The notes: a model not told the origin generated them from the letters alone. DNA of 64,000 nt from Pseudomonadota bacterium (GCA_020161695.1 JAIUOO010000002.1:310001-374000), one strand, 5' to 3'; positions 26,602 to 36,611 are shown, counted from the first letter of the stretch. A program made the numbers and translations.

Positions 26602-27639
26602 ATGGCGACCTTCAAGCCGCTCGTCTTTTCGGGCATGCAGCCTTCGGGCGACCTGCACCTCGGCAATTATCTCGGCGCGCTGGTGAACTGGGTCGCCATG
26701 CAGGAGACCCACGACTGCATCTATTGCGTCGTGGACATGCACGCGATCACCGTCTGGCAGGACCCGAAAGCGCTGCAGAAGGCGATCCGCGAGGTCACGG
26801 CCGCCTATATCGCCGCCGGCATCGATCCGAAGCGCTCGATCCTGTTCAACCAGAGCCAGGTCCACGAGCACGCCGAGCTCGCCTGGGTGTTCAACTGCAT
26901 CGCGCGGATCGGCTGGATGAACCGCATGACTCAGTTCAAGGACAAGGCCGGCAAGGACAAGGAGAACGCTTCCCTCGGCCTCCTCGCCTATCCGAGCCTG
27001 ATGGCGGCCGACATCCTCGCCTATCGCGCGACGCACGTGCCCGTGGGCGACGATCAGAAGCAGCACCTGGAACTGACCCGCGACATCGCGATCAAGTTCA
27101 ACAACGACTATTCCGAGCGCATCGCCGAGCTTGGCCATGGCGACGCCTTCTTCCCCGTCACCGAACCGGTGATCATGGGGCCGGCGACGCGCGTCATGTC
27201 GCTCCGGGACGGCACCAAGAAGATGTCGAAGTCGGACCCGTCGGACTATTCGCGCATCGCGCTGACCGACGATGCCGACACGATCGCCCAGAAGGTCCGC
27301 AAGGCCCGCACCGACCCCGAGCCGCTGCCGACCGAGGAGGCGGGCCTGAAGGGCCGCGCCGAGGCCGACAACCTCGTCGGCATCTTCGCGGCGCTGTCGG
27401 GACGCACCAAGGCCGACGTGCTGAAGGAATTCGGCGGCGGCCAGTTCTCGACGTTCAAGGTGGCGCTGGCGGACCTGTCGGTCGCCAAGCTCTCGCCGAT
27501 CACGTCGGAGATGAAGCGGCTCCTGAACGACCCGGCCGAGATCGACCGCATCCTGGCGACCGGCGCCGAGCGCGCCCGGGCCATCGCCCGGCCGGTCATG
27601 GACTCGGTCAAGGACATCGTCGGCTTCGTCCGTTCCTGA
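26602..27639 (+). CDS. trpS: tryptophanyl-tRNA synthetase
   Basis: A class I aminoacyl-tRNA synthetase of 345 residues that charges tRNA-Trp. The HIGH-type signature is HLGN (19-22) inside [15 protein letters not shown], and the second ATP motif is an intact KMSKS (207-211). The [17 protein letters not shown] segment is characteristic of bacterial TrpRS. In many Hyphomicrobiales trpS follows murJ; here the upstream neighbour is the 54-residue gene. Confidence 0.97.
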   Translation: MATFKPLVFSGMQPSGDLHLGNYLGALVNWVAMQETHDCIYCVVDMHAITVWQDPKALQKAIREVTAAYIAAGIDPKRSILFNQSQVHEHAELAWVFNCIARIGWMNRMTQFKDKAGKDKENASLGLLAYPSLMAADILAYRATHVPVGDDQKQHLELTRDIAIKFNNDYSERIAELGHGDAFFPVTEPVIMGPATRVMSLRDGTKKMSKSDPSDYSRIALTDDADTIAQKVRKARTDPEPLPTEEAGLKGRAEADNLVGIFAALSGRTKADVLKEFGGGQFSTFKVALADLSVAKLSPITSEMKRLLNDPAEIDRILATGAERARAIARPVMDSVKDIVGFVRS

Positions 27640-27775
27640 ACCGGCGCGGGACAACTCACGGCTGCCGCCTTGCGGCAGCTTTGTGACAGTTGACTCTTTT
27701 TGCGCACCTTCCGACTGTGAGCATCAATTTTCTCCGCTCCGGGTGTCCGGGTGGAGCCTTACGGGAGCCTGCCTC

Positions 27776-28810
27776 ATGACCACCCTCCGCCGTGGCGCGC
27801 TTGTCGCCGCCTTCGCGCTCGTCGCCGGCTCCGCCGGCGCCCAGCAGCTCATTCCCTCGCCGACGCTGGACGCGATCCGCGCGCGCGGCCATCTGGAATG
27901 CGGCGTCCATCTCGGCCTGCCGGGCTTCTCCTTCGCCAATGACAAGGGCGAGTGGACCGGCCTCGACGTCGATTATTGCCGCGCGCTGGCCGCCGCCGTC
28001 CTCGGTGATGCCAACAAGGTCCGCTACACGCCGACCTCCGTGCAGCAGCGCTGGCCGGTGCTCCAGTCGGGCCAGGTCGACGTGCTGTCGCGCAACACCA
28101 CCATCACCTATTCGCGCAACGCCACGCTCGGCGTGAACTTCCAGGGCATCAACTTCTACGAGGGCCAGACCTTCATCGTGCGCACCGCCTCGGGCGCGAA
28201 GAAGCCGACCGACCTCGAGAACGCCTCGATCTGCGTCGCCGCCGGCTCGACCGAGGAGCGCATGGCCGCGGACTATTTCCGCGAGCGCAACCTCAAGGTG
28301 TCGATCATCAACTTCCAGAAGAACGACGACGCCATCGCCGCCTACGATGCCGGCCGCTGCGACAGCTACACCGCCGGCGTCGGCGCGCTTGCCGGCCAGC
28401 GCATCAAGCTGCGCAATCCCGGCGAGCACACGATCATGACCGAGCTGATCTCCAACGACCCGCAGGGCCCGGTCACCCGCTGGGGCGACGAGCGCTGGCA
28501 GGCCATCGTGCGCTGGGTGCTGAACGGCATGATCGCCGCCGAGCATCTCGGCGTCACCTCGAAGAATGTCGACGAGATGCGCACGAACTCGCGCAATGCC
28601 GAAATCCGCCGCCTGCTCGGCGCGGACGGCAATTTCGGCGCCATGCTCGGCCTCGACAACGCCTGGATGTTCAACGCCATCAAGCAGGTCGGCAACTACA
28701 GCGAGAGCTACGAGCGCACGGTCGGCAAGGGTTCGCCGCTCGGCCTCGAGCGCGGCTCCAACCAGCTGTGGACCCGCGGCGGCCTGCTGTTCACCCCGCC
28801 GTTCCAGTAA
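27776..28810 (+). CDS. aapJ: general amino-acid ABC transporter, periplasmic binding protein
   Basis: A 344-residue periplasmic receptor of the AapJ/BztA polar-amino-acid class. A Sec signal peptide (MTTLRRGALV, cleavage at AGA-QQ) precedes the two-lobed domain, with the N-terminal LDAIRARGHLECGVHLGLPGF, DYCRALAAAVLGD and the VDVLSRNTT segment typical of this family. The ATG at 27776 follows GGGAG; an earlier in-frame start does not fit the signal peptide. It is followed by two permease genes, aapQ and aapM. Confidence 0.95.
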   Translation: MTTLRRGALVAAFALVAGSAGAQQLIPSPTLDAIRARGHLECGVHLGLPGFSFANDKGEWTGLDVDYCRALAAAVLGDANKVRYTPTSVQQRWPVLQSGQVDVLSRNTTITYSRNATLGVNFQGINFYEGQTFIVRTASGAKKPTDLENASICVAAGSTEERMAADYFRERNLKVSIINFQKNDDAIAAYDAGRCDSYTAGVGALAGQRIKLRNPGEHTIMTELISNDPQGPVTRWGDERWQAIVRWVLNGMIAAEHLGVTSKNVDEMRTNSRNAEIRRLLGADGNFGAMLGLDNAWMFNAIKQVGNYSESYERTVGKGSPLGLERGSNQLWTRGGLLFTPPFQ

Positions 28811-28925
28811 GTCGCGCGCGGCCGATGACCTTGCAGGCCTGCCGCACCTGATCCGATCCCGCCCGTCCGGCCTCCGCCGGGCGGGCATCCGCCCCCCTTG
28901 AGCCGCGCTTGCGAACAGGCCCTTC

Positions 28926-30080
28926 GTGACCCGCTACTTCTATGACAAGCGCGTGCGCGAGATTTTCTGGCAGGCCGCGCTTCTGCTCGGGCTCGTCGCG
29001 ACGGTGGTCGTCATCGTCCGCAACGCCTCGCAGAACATGGTCAATGCCGGCATGGCCTCCGGCTTCGACTTCCTGTGGCGGACGTCGGGCATCGACGTGC
29101 CCTTCGTGCTGACCAGTTACACGCCGGATTCCAACATCCTCGCGCTGCTCTGGGTCGGCGTCGTCAACACGCTGGTCATCTCCTTCGTCTCGGTCGTCGC
29201 GGCGACCCTGCTCGGTTTCGTCATCGGCGTGGCAAGGCTGTCGGCGAACAGGCTGCTGTCGGGCCTTGCCGGCGCCTTCATCGAGTTCGTCCGCAACATC
29301 CCGCTGCTGTTCTTCGTGCTGTTCTGGTATTTCGGCGTGATCGCTGCCCTGCCGGGCCCGCGCCAGTCGATCGGCATCTTCTCGATCGCCTATCTCAACA
29401 ATCGCGGCCTCACGATCCCGGTGCCGACGGAGGGCAGCGCCTTCCGCATCGCTGCGGCCGTGGTGCTCGTCGGGCTGATCGCCCAGGCCGCCATCGCCTT
29501 CTGGGCCAAGCGCCGCCGTGACGCGACGGGGCAGATCTTCCCGGTCTGGGCGAGCGGCCTTGCCCTGCTTGCGGCCCTGCCGGCGCTCGCCTTCGGCATC
29601 GCCGCCACCGTCAGCCCGTGGGACGTGCCGGCGCTGCGCGGCTTCAATTTCCGCGGCGGCTTCGTGCTTGTGCCGGAATTCGTCGCGCTGTTCGCGGCGC
29701 TGACGACCTATACGGCCGGGTTCATCGCGGAGATCGTTCGCGGCGGCATCCAGTCGGTGGTCAAAGGCCAGTGGGAGGCCGCCTATGCGCTGGGCCTGAG
29801 GCCCAACCGCGCGCTGAACCTCGTCGTCATCCCGCAGGCGCTGCGCGTGATGATCCCGCCGCTGACGAGCCAGTATCTCAACGTGCTGAAGAACTCGTCG
29901 TTCGGCGCGGCGATCGCCTTCCCCGAGCTCGTCAGCGTCTTCGTCGGCTCGGCCCTGACCAATACCGGCCAGGCCATCGAGATCATCGCCATCACGCTGG
30001 CGATCTATCTCGCCATCGGCCTCGCCGTCTCGGGCTTCATGAACTGGTACAACGCCAAGACCGCGCTGGTGACCCGATGA
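28926..30080 (+). CDS. aapQ: general amino-acid ABC transporter, permease AapQ
   Basis: The first inner-membrane permease (384 residues) of the Aap/Bzt system. Typical features are the N-terminal DKRVREIFWQ with its first helix, the FVRNIPLLFF region, a long insert, and the cytoplasmic EAA loop GQWEAAYALGLRPNRALNLVVIPQA that contacts the ATPase. The start is GTG. Its stop overlaps the ATG of aapM (ATGA), which indicates translational coupling. Confidence 0.95.
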   Translation: MTRYFYDKRVREIFWQAALLLGLVATVVVIVRNASQNMVNAGMASGFDFLWRTSGIDVPFVLTSYTPDSNILALLWVGVVNTLVISFVSVVAATLLGFVIGVARLSANRLLSGLAGAFIEFVRNIPLLFFVLFWYFGVIAALPGPRQSIGIFSIAYLNNRGLTIPVPTEGSAFRIAAAVVLVGLIAQAAIAFWAKRRRDATGQIFPVWASGLALLAALPALAFGIAATVSPWDVPALRGFNFRGGFVLVPEFVALFAALTTYTAGFIAEIVRGGIQSVVKGQWEAAYALGLRPNRALNLVVIPQALRVMIPPLTSQYLNVLKNSSFGAAIAFPELVSVFVGSALTNTGQAIEIIAITLAIYLAIGLAVSGFMNWYNAKTALVTR

Positions 30081-31144
30081 GCGACGTCGCCGCGCCCTCC
30101 ATGCCGCCTCTCCTGCGCCGCCTGCGCCAGGGCTATTTCGCGACGCCCGTCGATGCGGTCGTCTCAATTCTGTGCATCGCGGCGATTGTCGCCATCGTCG
30201 TTCCCATCGTCCGCTGGGCAGTCATCGACGCGAATTTCGCCGGAACCACCCGCGCCGACTGCACCGGCGAAGGCGCCTGCTGGGTGTTCATCAAGGCCCG
30301 GTTCGGCCAGTTCATGTACGGCTTCTATCCCGTCGACCAGCGCTGGCGGGTGAATGCGGCCGGCCTGCTGCTGGTGGCGACCGTCTGCTTCTCCTTCTGG
30401 AAGGCGATGCCGCGCCGCGCCATCGCCGTGCCGGCCCTATGGGCGCTGATGCTTCTCGTCGGCGCCTGGCTCCTCGCGGGAGGCTTCGGCCTGCCGCGCG
30501 TCGAGACGCGCCAGTGGGGCGGCCTGATGCTGACCGTGTTCCTGTCGGTCTATGCCGGCGTTCTCGCCGTGCCGCTGGGCATCCTGCTCGCCCTCGGCCG
30601 CCAGTCGGAACTGCCGGTGATCCGGCTCGTCGCCACCATCTTCATCGAGTTCTGGCGCGGCGTGCCGATCATCACGGTGATCTTCCTCGCCTCGCTCCTC
30701 CTGCCGCTGGTCATGCCGGCCGGCTGGGACATCGACCGGCTCGTGCGCGCTCTCGTCGGCCTTGCCTTCGTCATCGCCGCCTACATGGCGGAAGCCGTGC
30801 GCGGCGGCCTGCAGGCGATCCCCAAGGGCCAGTGGGAGGCGGCCGCCGCCGGCGGGCTCGGCTACTGGCAGACCACCGGCCTGATCGTGCTGCCGCAGGC
30901 GCTGCGCATCTCCATGCCGGCCATGACCAACGAATTCATCGCGCTGGTGAAGAACACCTCGCTGGTCTCCATCGTCTCGATCTTCGACCTGCTGGGCATC
31001 GCCCAGGCCTCGCTCGCGGACCCCGCCTGGGTCGGCTTGAACAAGGAGGCCTATGCCTTCGCCGGCACGGTCTACTGGATCATCTGCTTCGGCCTGTCGC
31101 GCTGGTCGCGGCATCTGGAAGCCAGCCGCAAGACGACGCATTGA
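30077..31144 (+). CDS. aapM: general amino-acid ABC transporter, permease AapM
   Basis: The second permease (355 residues), recognised by its ACWVFIKARFGQFMYGFYP segment, FWRGVPIITVIF, and the EAA loop PKGQWEAAAAGGLGYWQTTGLIVLPQALRIS region. It pairs with AapQ to form the channel. The ATPase gene aapP, which normally follows, is absent here: the next gene is a CaiB-family CoA-transferase. The transporter therefore depends on an ATPase encoded elsewhere. Confidence 0.95.
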   Translation: MSDVAAPSMPPLLRRLRQGYFATPVDAVVSILCIAAIVAIVVPIVRWAVIDANFAGTTRADCTGEGACWVFIKARFGQFMYGFYPVDQRWRVNAAGLLLVATVCFSFWKAMPRRAIAVPALWALMLLVGAWLLAGGFGLPRVETRQWGGLMLTVFLSVYAGVLAVPLGILLALGRQSELPVIRLVATIFIEFWRGVPIITVIFLASLLLPLVMPAGWDIDRLVRALVGLAFVIAAYMAEAVRGGLQAIPKGQWEAAAAGGLGYWQTTGLIVLPQALRISMPAMTNEFIALVKNTSLVSIVSIFDLLGIAQASLADPAWVGLNKEAYAFAGTVYWIICFGLSRWSRHLEASRKTTH

Positions 31145-31231
31145 TCGCGACGTACTGACACGCGCCCGGCCGGATTGCCGGACGCTGTCTGCGGCGCTAG
31201 GTCAGCGGCTCCCCCTGCGATGGATGCTGCC

Positions 31232-32437
31232 ATGACCGCTGCCGCTGGCCCCCTTTCCGACATCAAGGTCGTCGAGCTCGGCTCGTTCATCGCCGGGCCC
31301 TATTGCGGCCAGCTGCTCGCCGACATGGGCGCGGACCTCGTCAAGTTCGAGGATCCCGGCAAGGGCGACCCCATGCGCCAGTGGGGCTTCGCCAAGAAGG
31401 ACGGCGCGTCCGTCTGGTGGCCGGTCATCGGCCGCAACAAGCAGAGCGTGACCGTCGACCTGCGCAAGGCGAAGGGACAGGACATCCTGCGCCGCCTCCT
31501 CGCCGGGGCCGACGTGCTGCTGGAGAACTTCCGCCCCGGCACGCTGGAGAAATGGGGCCTCACCGTCGAGGCGCTCCATGCGCTCAACCCCAAGCTGATC
31601 ATCGCCCGCGTCTCCGGCTACGGTCAGTACGGCCCCTATTCCGAGAAGGCGGGTTTCGCGGCCGTTGCCGAGGCGATGGGCGGCATGCGCACGATCAACG
31701 GCTATCCCGACCGGCTGCCGACCCGCACGGGCCTCTCCATCGGCGACACGCTTGCCGGCATCTACACCGCCTTCGGCATTCTCGCAGCGCTCCACCAGCG
31801 CGGGCGCGACGGCAAGGGACAAGTGATCGATGTCGGCCTGACCGACGCCATCCTCGCCTCCATCGAAGGCGTCATCGCGGAATATTCGGTGACGGGGCAT
31901 GTGCGCGGCCGCACCGGCCTGACGTCGCCGGGCTTTGCCCCCTCCAACATCTATCCGACGCTCGACGGCCACCACATCGTCATCGGCGCCAATGCCGACA
32001 CGATCTGCAAGCGGTTGTTCGCGGTCATGGGCATGGACTTCCTTGCCGAGGACCCGCGCTTCGCGACCCATGGCGCGCGCGGCCAGCCGGACAACCAGGC
32101 CGAGATCGACCGGATCATCGGCGACTGGACCTCGACCCGCCCGCGCGACGAATTGCTGCGCCTGCTCGACGGCGCGGCCGTGCCGGCCGGCGGCGTCAAC
32201 GATGCGGCGGCGGTGGCGGCCGATCCGCATTTCCGCGCGCGCGACATGGTGGTCGAGGTGGAGACAGCCGATTTTGGCCGGATGCTCATGCAGGGCATCG
32301 TGCCGAAGCTCACCCGCACGCCGGGCACGATCCGTTGGCCGGGCGCGGGGCTCGGCGAGCATACGGAAGCGGTGTTGAGAGCGGCGGGCTTTTCGCCGGA
32401 AGAGATCGAGGGGATGCGGAAAGAGGGCGTTCTCTAG
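31232..32437 (+). CDS. CaiB/BaiF (class III) CoA-transferase
   Basis: A 401-residue family III CoA-transferase that moves CoA between carboxylic acids through enzyme-bound anhydride intermediates. The N-terminal DIKVVELGSFIAGPYCGQLLADMGAD Rossmann-like segment and the catalytic Asp172 in LSIGDTLAG are present. VSGYGQYGPYSEKAGF is another family hallmark. I chose the ATG at 31232, which gives the usual short N-terminus, over an in-frame ATG at 31220. It lies 87 nt after aapM, in place of the expected ATPase gene. The acid substrate is unknown. Confidence 0.9.
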   Translation: MTAAAGPLSDIKVVELGSFIAGPYCGQLLADMGADLVKFEDPGKGDPMRQWGFAKKDGASVWWPVIGRNKQSVTVDLRKAKGQDILRRLLAGADVLLENFRPGTLEKWGLTVEALHALNPKLIIARVSGYGQYGPYSEKAGFAAVAEAMGGMRTINGYPDRLPTRTGLSIGDTLAGIYTAFGILAALHQRGRDGKGQVIDVGLTDAILASIEGVIAEYSVTGHVRGRTGLTSPGFAPSNIYPTLDGHHIVIGANADTICKRLFAVMGMDFLAEDPRFATHGARGQPDNQAEIDRIIGDWTSTRPRDELLRLLDGAAVPAGGVNDAAAVAADPHFRARDMVVEVETADFGRMLMQGIVPKLTRTPGTIRWPGAGLGEHTEAVLRAAGFSPEEIEGMRKEGVL

Positions 32438-32482
32438 CGCGCGCGAATTGACTTCCCCCTTCCCGCCACGTGAGATCGGCCC

Positions 32483-32962
32483 ATGTCATCCGATCTCGAC
32501 AGCCAGTTCCTGTCCCGAGCCGTCAGGCTGTCCCGCACCCACATGGAGGCGGGCCATGGCGGCCCCTTCGGCGCGGTGGTCGTGCTCGACGGCAAGGTCG
32601 TCGCCGAGGGCTGGAACCAGGTGACCTCGACCAACGACCCGACCGCCCACGCCGAGGTCGTCGCCATCCGCCGCGCCTGCGCCGAACTCGGTCGCTTCGA
32701 CCTGCGCGGCGCGACGCTCTATACGAGTTGCGAGCCCTGCCCGATGTGCCTGACTTCGGCGCTCTGGGCGCGCATCGGCCGCATCGTCTATGCCAACACG
32801 CGCGACGATGCCGCGGCCATCGGCTTCGATGACGCTCCCTTCTACGAGGAGGTCAAGCGCGCGCCGGCCACCACGATGGCAAGGATGGACCACCATCCCT
32901 CCGCCGAGGCGCGCGGCGTCTTCCTCGAATGGGCCGCCAAGCCCGACAAGGTCGAATACTGA
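32483..32962 (+). CDS. nucleoside/guanine deaminase family protein
   Basis: A 159-residue zinc deaminase of the cytidine-deaminase fold, closest in layout to bacterial guanine deaminase (GuaD). Zinc ligands are His56 of TAHAEV (with catalytic Glu58) and Cys86/Cys89 of CEPCPMC. The C-terminal DDAPFYEEV segment resembles the domain-swapped tail of GuaD. Its stop overlaps the start of the following ABC ATPase gene by one nt (TGATG), so it is the first gene of a purine-uptake operon. This context favours guanine or another purine base over a tRNA substrate. Confidence 0.87.
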   Translation: MSSDLDSQFLSRAVRLSRTHMEAGHGGPFGAVVVLDGKVVAEGWNQVTSTNDPTAHAEVVAIRRACAELGRFDLRGATLYTSCEPCPMCLTSALWARIGRIVYANTRDDAAAIGFDDAPFYEEVKRAPATTMARMDHHPSAEARGVFLEWAAKPDKVEY

Positions 32963-34470
32963 TGCCGCCGCTTCTGGAGGCGCGCGGCATCGTCAAGCGC
33001 TACGGCGCGCTGGTCGCCAACGACCATGTCGACCTGACCGTCGCGCCGGCCGAGATTCACGCCCTGCTCGGCGAGAACGGTGCCGGCAAGTCGACGCTGG
33101 TGAAGATCCTCTACGGCCTCGTCCAGCCCGGCGAGGGCGCCATCGCCTTCGAGGGCCGGCCAGTGGCGCTGGCAAGCCCCGCTCAGGCGCGCAGGCTCGG
33201 CATCGGCATGGTGTTCCAGCACTTCTCGCTGTTCGAGGCGCTCACCGTCGCGGAGAATGTCGCGCTGTCGCTGCCGGCGGAGACGCCGATGGCGACCATC
33301 GAGGCCGAGGTCGCGCGCCTCTCGGCCGCCTACGGCCTGCCGCTGGAGCCGCGCCGGGAGGTCTGGCGGTTGTCGGTGGGCGAGCGCCAGCGCATCGAGA
33401 TCGTGCGTGCGCTGCTGCAGAACCCGAAGCTGCTGATCCTCGACGAGCCGACCTCGGTGCTGACGCCGCAGGAGGCCGACCGGCTGTTCGAGACGCTGGA
33501 GAGGCTGAAGGCGGAGGGCCGCAGCGTCCTCTACATCTCGCACAAGCTGGACGAGGTTCGCCGCCTCTGCGACCGCGCGACGATCCTCCGGGCGGGGCGG
33601 GTGGTCGCCGCCTGCGATCCGCGCGTGGAGACGGCTGCAAGCCTCGCCCGCATGATGGTCGGCGCCGATGTCGGCGAGGTGCGGACAGCGGCGCATGAAC
33701 CCGGCGCGGTGCGGCTTGCCGTGAGCGGCCTGTCGCTGGCCGCCGCCGATACCCACGGCACGGCGCTTCGCGACGTCGCGCTCGATGTGCGTGCCGGCGA
33801 GATCGTCGGCATTGCCGGCATTGCCGGCAATGGCCAGGACGAATTGTTCGCCGCGCTGTCCGGCGAGCGCGGCAGCGCGGCCGGTTCGGTTGTCATCGAC
33901 GGCAGCGCCGTGGGTGCGGAGAACATTACGGCCCGCCGGAAGCGGGGCGCTGCCTTCGTGCCGGAAGAGCGGCTGGGGCACGCCGCAGCACCGCGTTTCA
34001 CACTGAGCGAAAACACCCTGCTGTCAGGCCACGCGACCAACGGCCTCGTGCGCGGCGGCTTCGTCGACCGCAATGCCGTGTCGGGATGGCTGCAGCGTGT
34101 GATCAAGGCATTCGACGTGCGCATGAGCGGCCCCGACCCGGAAGCGCGCGCGCTGTCCGGTGGCAATCTCCAGAAGTTCGTGGTCGGCCGGGAAATCCTG
34201 CGCGAGCCATCGCTGCTGGTCGTCGCCCAGCCGACCTGGGGCGTCGATGCGGCAGCGGCGGCGACCATCCGGCAGGCCCTGATCGATCTGGCGGCGCGCG
34301 GGGCGGCCGTGCTGGTCATCAGCCAGGATCTCGACGAACTGTTCGAAATCAGCGATCGCGTCGCGGTCATCGCCGGGGGACGCCTGTCGGAGGCAGTCCC
34401 TGCGCGATCGCTGACGCGCGGCGAGGTCGGCCTGCTCATGGGCGGCATCCACGGCGAGGCCGCGGCATGA
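32962..34470 (+). CDS. nucleoside/purine-type ABC transporter ATP-binding protein (duplicated NBD)
   Basis: A 502-residue double ATPase subunit of the YufO/simple-sugar class. The first domain is complete: GENGAGKST Walker A, LSVGERQRIEI signature and LLILDEPTSVL Walker B. The second keeps the LSGGNLQKFVV signature, but its Walker A (GIAGNGQDELF) and Walker B (VVAQPTWGVD, Asp and Glu lost) are degenerate, as is usual for this family. It overlaps both neighbours (TGATG before, ATGA after). Confidence 0.92.
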   Translation: MPPLLEARGIVKRYGALVANDHVDLTVAPAEIHALLGENGAGKSTLVKILYGLVQPGEGAIAFEGRPVALASPAQARRLGIGMVFQHFSLFEALTVAENVALSLPAETPMATIEAEVARLSAAYGLPLEPRREVWRLSVGERQRIEIVRALLQNPKLLILDEPTSVLTPQEADRLFETLERLKAEGRSVLYISHKLDEVRRLCDRATILRAGRVVAACDPRVETAASLARMMVGADVGEVRTAAHEPGAVRLAVSGLSLAAADTHGTALRDVALDVRAGEIVGIAGIAGNGQDELFAALSGERGSAAGSVVIDGSAVGAENITARRKRGAAFVPEERLGHAAAPRFTLSENTLLSGHATNGLVRGGFVDRNAVSGWLQRVIKAFDVRMSGPDPEARALSGGNLQKFVVGREILREPSLLVVAQPTWGVDAAAAATIRQALIDLAARGAAVLVISQDLDELFEISDRVAVIAGGRLSEAVPARSLTRGEVGLLMGGIHGEAAA

Positions 34471-35543
34471 GGATCGTGCTCGAGCGCCGCGACGACCGGC
34501 CGCGCTGGCTGAGCTTCGCCTCGCCGCTGGCGGCCGTGGTGCTGACGATGATCGCGGGCGCCATTCTCTTCGCGCTGATGGGCCGCAATCCGGTTGCGGC
34601 GCTGAAGGTCTTCTTCATCGATCCCCTGAGCGATGGCTGGGCCCTGCAGGAACTGGCGGTCAAGGCGACGCCGCTGATCCTGATCTCGGTGGGGCTCACG
34701 CTCTGTTACCGCTCCAACAACTGGAACATCGGCGCGGAAGGGCAGCTCGTCATGGGCGCCATCTTCGGCTCGTGGCTGGCGCTGGCGACCCACGGCACGC
34801 CGAACGGCCCCTGGGTGATCGCCGCCATGCTGGCTCTCGGCGCGCTCGGCGGCATGCTCTGGGCGCTGATCCCGGCGCTCCTCAAGACGCGCTTCGGCGT
34901 CAACGAGATCCTGGCCAGCCTCATGCTCGTCTATGTCGCGGAACTGACGCTCGACTATCTCGTGCGCGGGCGCTGGCGCGACCCGAAGGGCTTCAACTTC
35001 CCGCAATCGGTGAATTTCGAGCCCGAAGCGACCATGCCGCTGCTGGCGGAATCAGGACGGCTGCATGTCGGCTTTCTGATCGCCATCGCCGTTGCACTCA
35101 CCGCCGCCTTCGTCATGGCGCGGATGATCAAGGGCTTCGAGATCAGGCTGGTGGGCGAGGCGCCGCGCGCCGCGCGCTTCGCCGGCTTCGACGACCGCCG
35201 CACGACGCTCCTCGTCTTCGCCGTTTCCGGCGCGCTGGCAGGCCTTGCCGGGATCATCGAGGTATCGGGCCCCATCGGCCAGCTCCAGCCGTCGATCTCG
35301 CCGGGCTACGGCTTCACCGCCATCATCGTCGCCTTTCTCGGCCGGCTGAACCCCATCGGCGCGCTGGTCGCCGCGCTGTTCCTCGCGCTGACCTTCATCG
35401 GCGGCGAGAACGCCCAGATCGCGATGCGCATCCCGCTCGACGTAACGCGCGTGTTCCAGGGCCTGCTGCTGTTCTTCGTGCTCGGCTGCGACGCCTTCCT
35501 GCTCTATCGCCTGCGCATCCTCGCCACGGGAAGGACCGCCTGA
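34467..35543 (+). CDS. nucleoside/purine-type ABC transporter permease 1
   Basis: A 358-residue inner-membrane permease of the YufP class (BmpA-type nucleoside ABC systems). About eight or nine helices are seen, with the GLTLCYRSNNWNIGAEGQLVMGA segment and LKTRFGVNEILASLMLVYVA being characteristic. It starts within the ATPase stop (ATGA) and ends in a TGATG overlap with the second permease, so all four genes are translationally linked. Confidence 0.92.
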   Translation: MRIVLERRDDRPRWLSFASPLAAVVLTMIAGAILFALMGRNPVAALKVFFIDPLSDGWALQELAVKATPLILISVGLTLCYRSNNWNIGAEGQLVMGAIFGSWLALATHGTPNGPWVIAAMLALGALGGMLWALIPALLKTRFGVNEILASLMLVYVAELTLDYLVRGRWRDPKGFNFPQSVNFEPEATMPLLAESGRLHVGFLIAIAVALTAAFVMARMIKGFEIRLVGEAPRAARFAGFDDRRTTLLVFAVSGALAGLAGIIEVSGPIGQLQPSISPGYGFTAIIVAFLGRLNPIGALVAALFLALTFIGGENAQIAMRIPLDVTRVFQGLLLFFVLGCDAFLLYRLRILATGRTA

Positions 35544-36457
35544 TGGGCCTGTTCGAGGCGATCCTGCTCACCGTCGTCACGGCCGCGACGCCGCTGCTGA
35601 TCGCGGCGCTCGGCGAACTCGTGGTCGAGCGTTCCGGCGTCCTCAATCTCGGCGTCGAGGGCATGATGATCGTCGGCGCGGCCACCGGCTTCGCGGTCGC
35701 GATCCTGACGGGATCGGCACTGCTCGGCGTTCTCGCAGCCGTTGCCGCCGGCATGGCCATGGCGGCGCTGTTCGCCGGGCTCACTCTCGGCCTTGCCGCC
35801 AACCAGGTCGCCACCGGTCTTGCGCTGACCATTCTCGGCCTCGGGCTATCGGGCCTGATCGGGCGCGACTTCATCGGCGCGCGGCGCGACCCGATGGCGA
35901 AGATCGTCGTTCCCTACCTCTCCGACATCCCGGTCATCGGCAAGCTCGTCTTCGCCCAGGATCCCATCGTCTATGCCTCGGTGGCGCTGCTGGCCGGCGT
36001 CTGGTGGTTCCTGTTCCGGAGCCGCGCCGGTCTGGTGCTGCGCGCCGTCGGCGAGAGCCACGCCTCGGCCCATGCACTGGGCTATTCGGTGCTGAAGATC
36101 CGGTTCCTCGCCGTGCTGTTCGGCGGCGGCTGCGCGGGCCTCGCGGGGGCCTATCTGTCGCTCGCCTATACGCCGTTCTGGTCGCCGGGCATGACCGCCG
36201 GGCGCGGCTGGATCGCGCTTGCCATCGTGGTCTTCGCCAGTTGGCTGCCGCTGCGGGTCGCCATCGGCGCCTATCTGTTCGGCGGCGTCACGGTGCTCCA
36301 GTTGCACGCGCAGGCGCAGGGCCTCGGCATTCCGAGCCAGCTCATGTCGGCCCTGCCCTATCTCGCGACCATCCTGGTGCTGGTCCTGATCAGCGCCGGG
36401 CGTCGCGGCAGTCAGGCGCCGGCCTCCCTCGGCACGCCTTTCGTGCCCGACCGGTGA
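35543..36457 (+). CDS. nucleoside/purine-type ABC transporter permease 2
   Basis: The 304-residue partner permease (YufQ class). The N-terminal RSGVLNLGVEGMMIVGA is the diagnostic segment of this family, and about eight helices follow. No binding-protein gene (BmpA-like lipoprotein) follows in the operon; it must lie elsewhere or just be absent. The next gene, hpf, starts 154 nt downstream. Confidence 0.92.
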   Translation: MGLFEAILLTVVTAATPLLIAALGELVVERSGVLNLGVEGMMIVGAATGFAVAILTGSALLGVLAAVAAGMAMAALFAGLTLGLAANQVATGLALTILGLGLSGLIGRDFIGARRDPMAKIVVPYLSDIPVIGKLVFAQDPIVYASVALLAGVWWFLFRSRAGLVLRAVGESHASAHALGYSVLKIRFLAVLFGGGCAGLAGAYLSLAYTPFWSPGMTAGRGWIALAIVVFASWLPLRVAIGAYLFGGVTVLQLHAQAQGLGIPSQLMSALPYLATILVLVLISAGRRGSQAPASLGTPFVPDR

Positions 36458-36503
36458 ACCCGCGGCGCGGTGTGGCGCGGGTGGGTGTACCACCCCTGTC
36501 GCA

Positions 36504-36532
36504 TTGACTTGTCCGCCGCCAGTCCTTACCCC
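36504..36532 (+). promoter_or_regulatory. possible promoter for hpf
   Basis: TTGACT (36504-36509) is followed after 17 nt by TACCCC. The -35 element is good and the -10 element poor. It is the best housekeeping-type match in the 154-nt gap before hpf. Confidence 0.3.
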
Positions 36533-36611
36533 TGAGAGCATAAGAAGAAGGCTTCGGGACCGCCGCACCATCGGGCGACGGCACATTCGAACAGACAGGC
36601 GGAGGAGCCTC

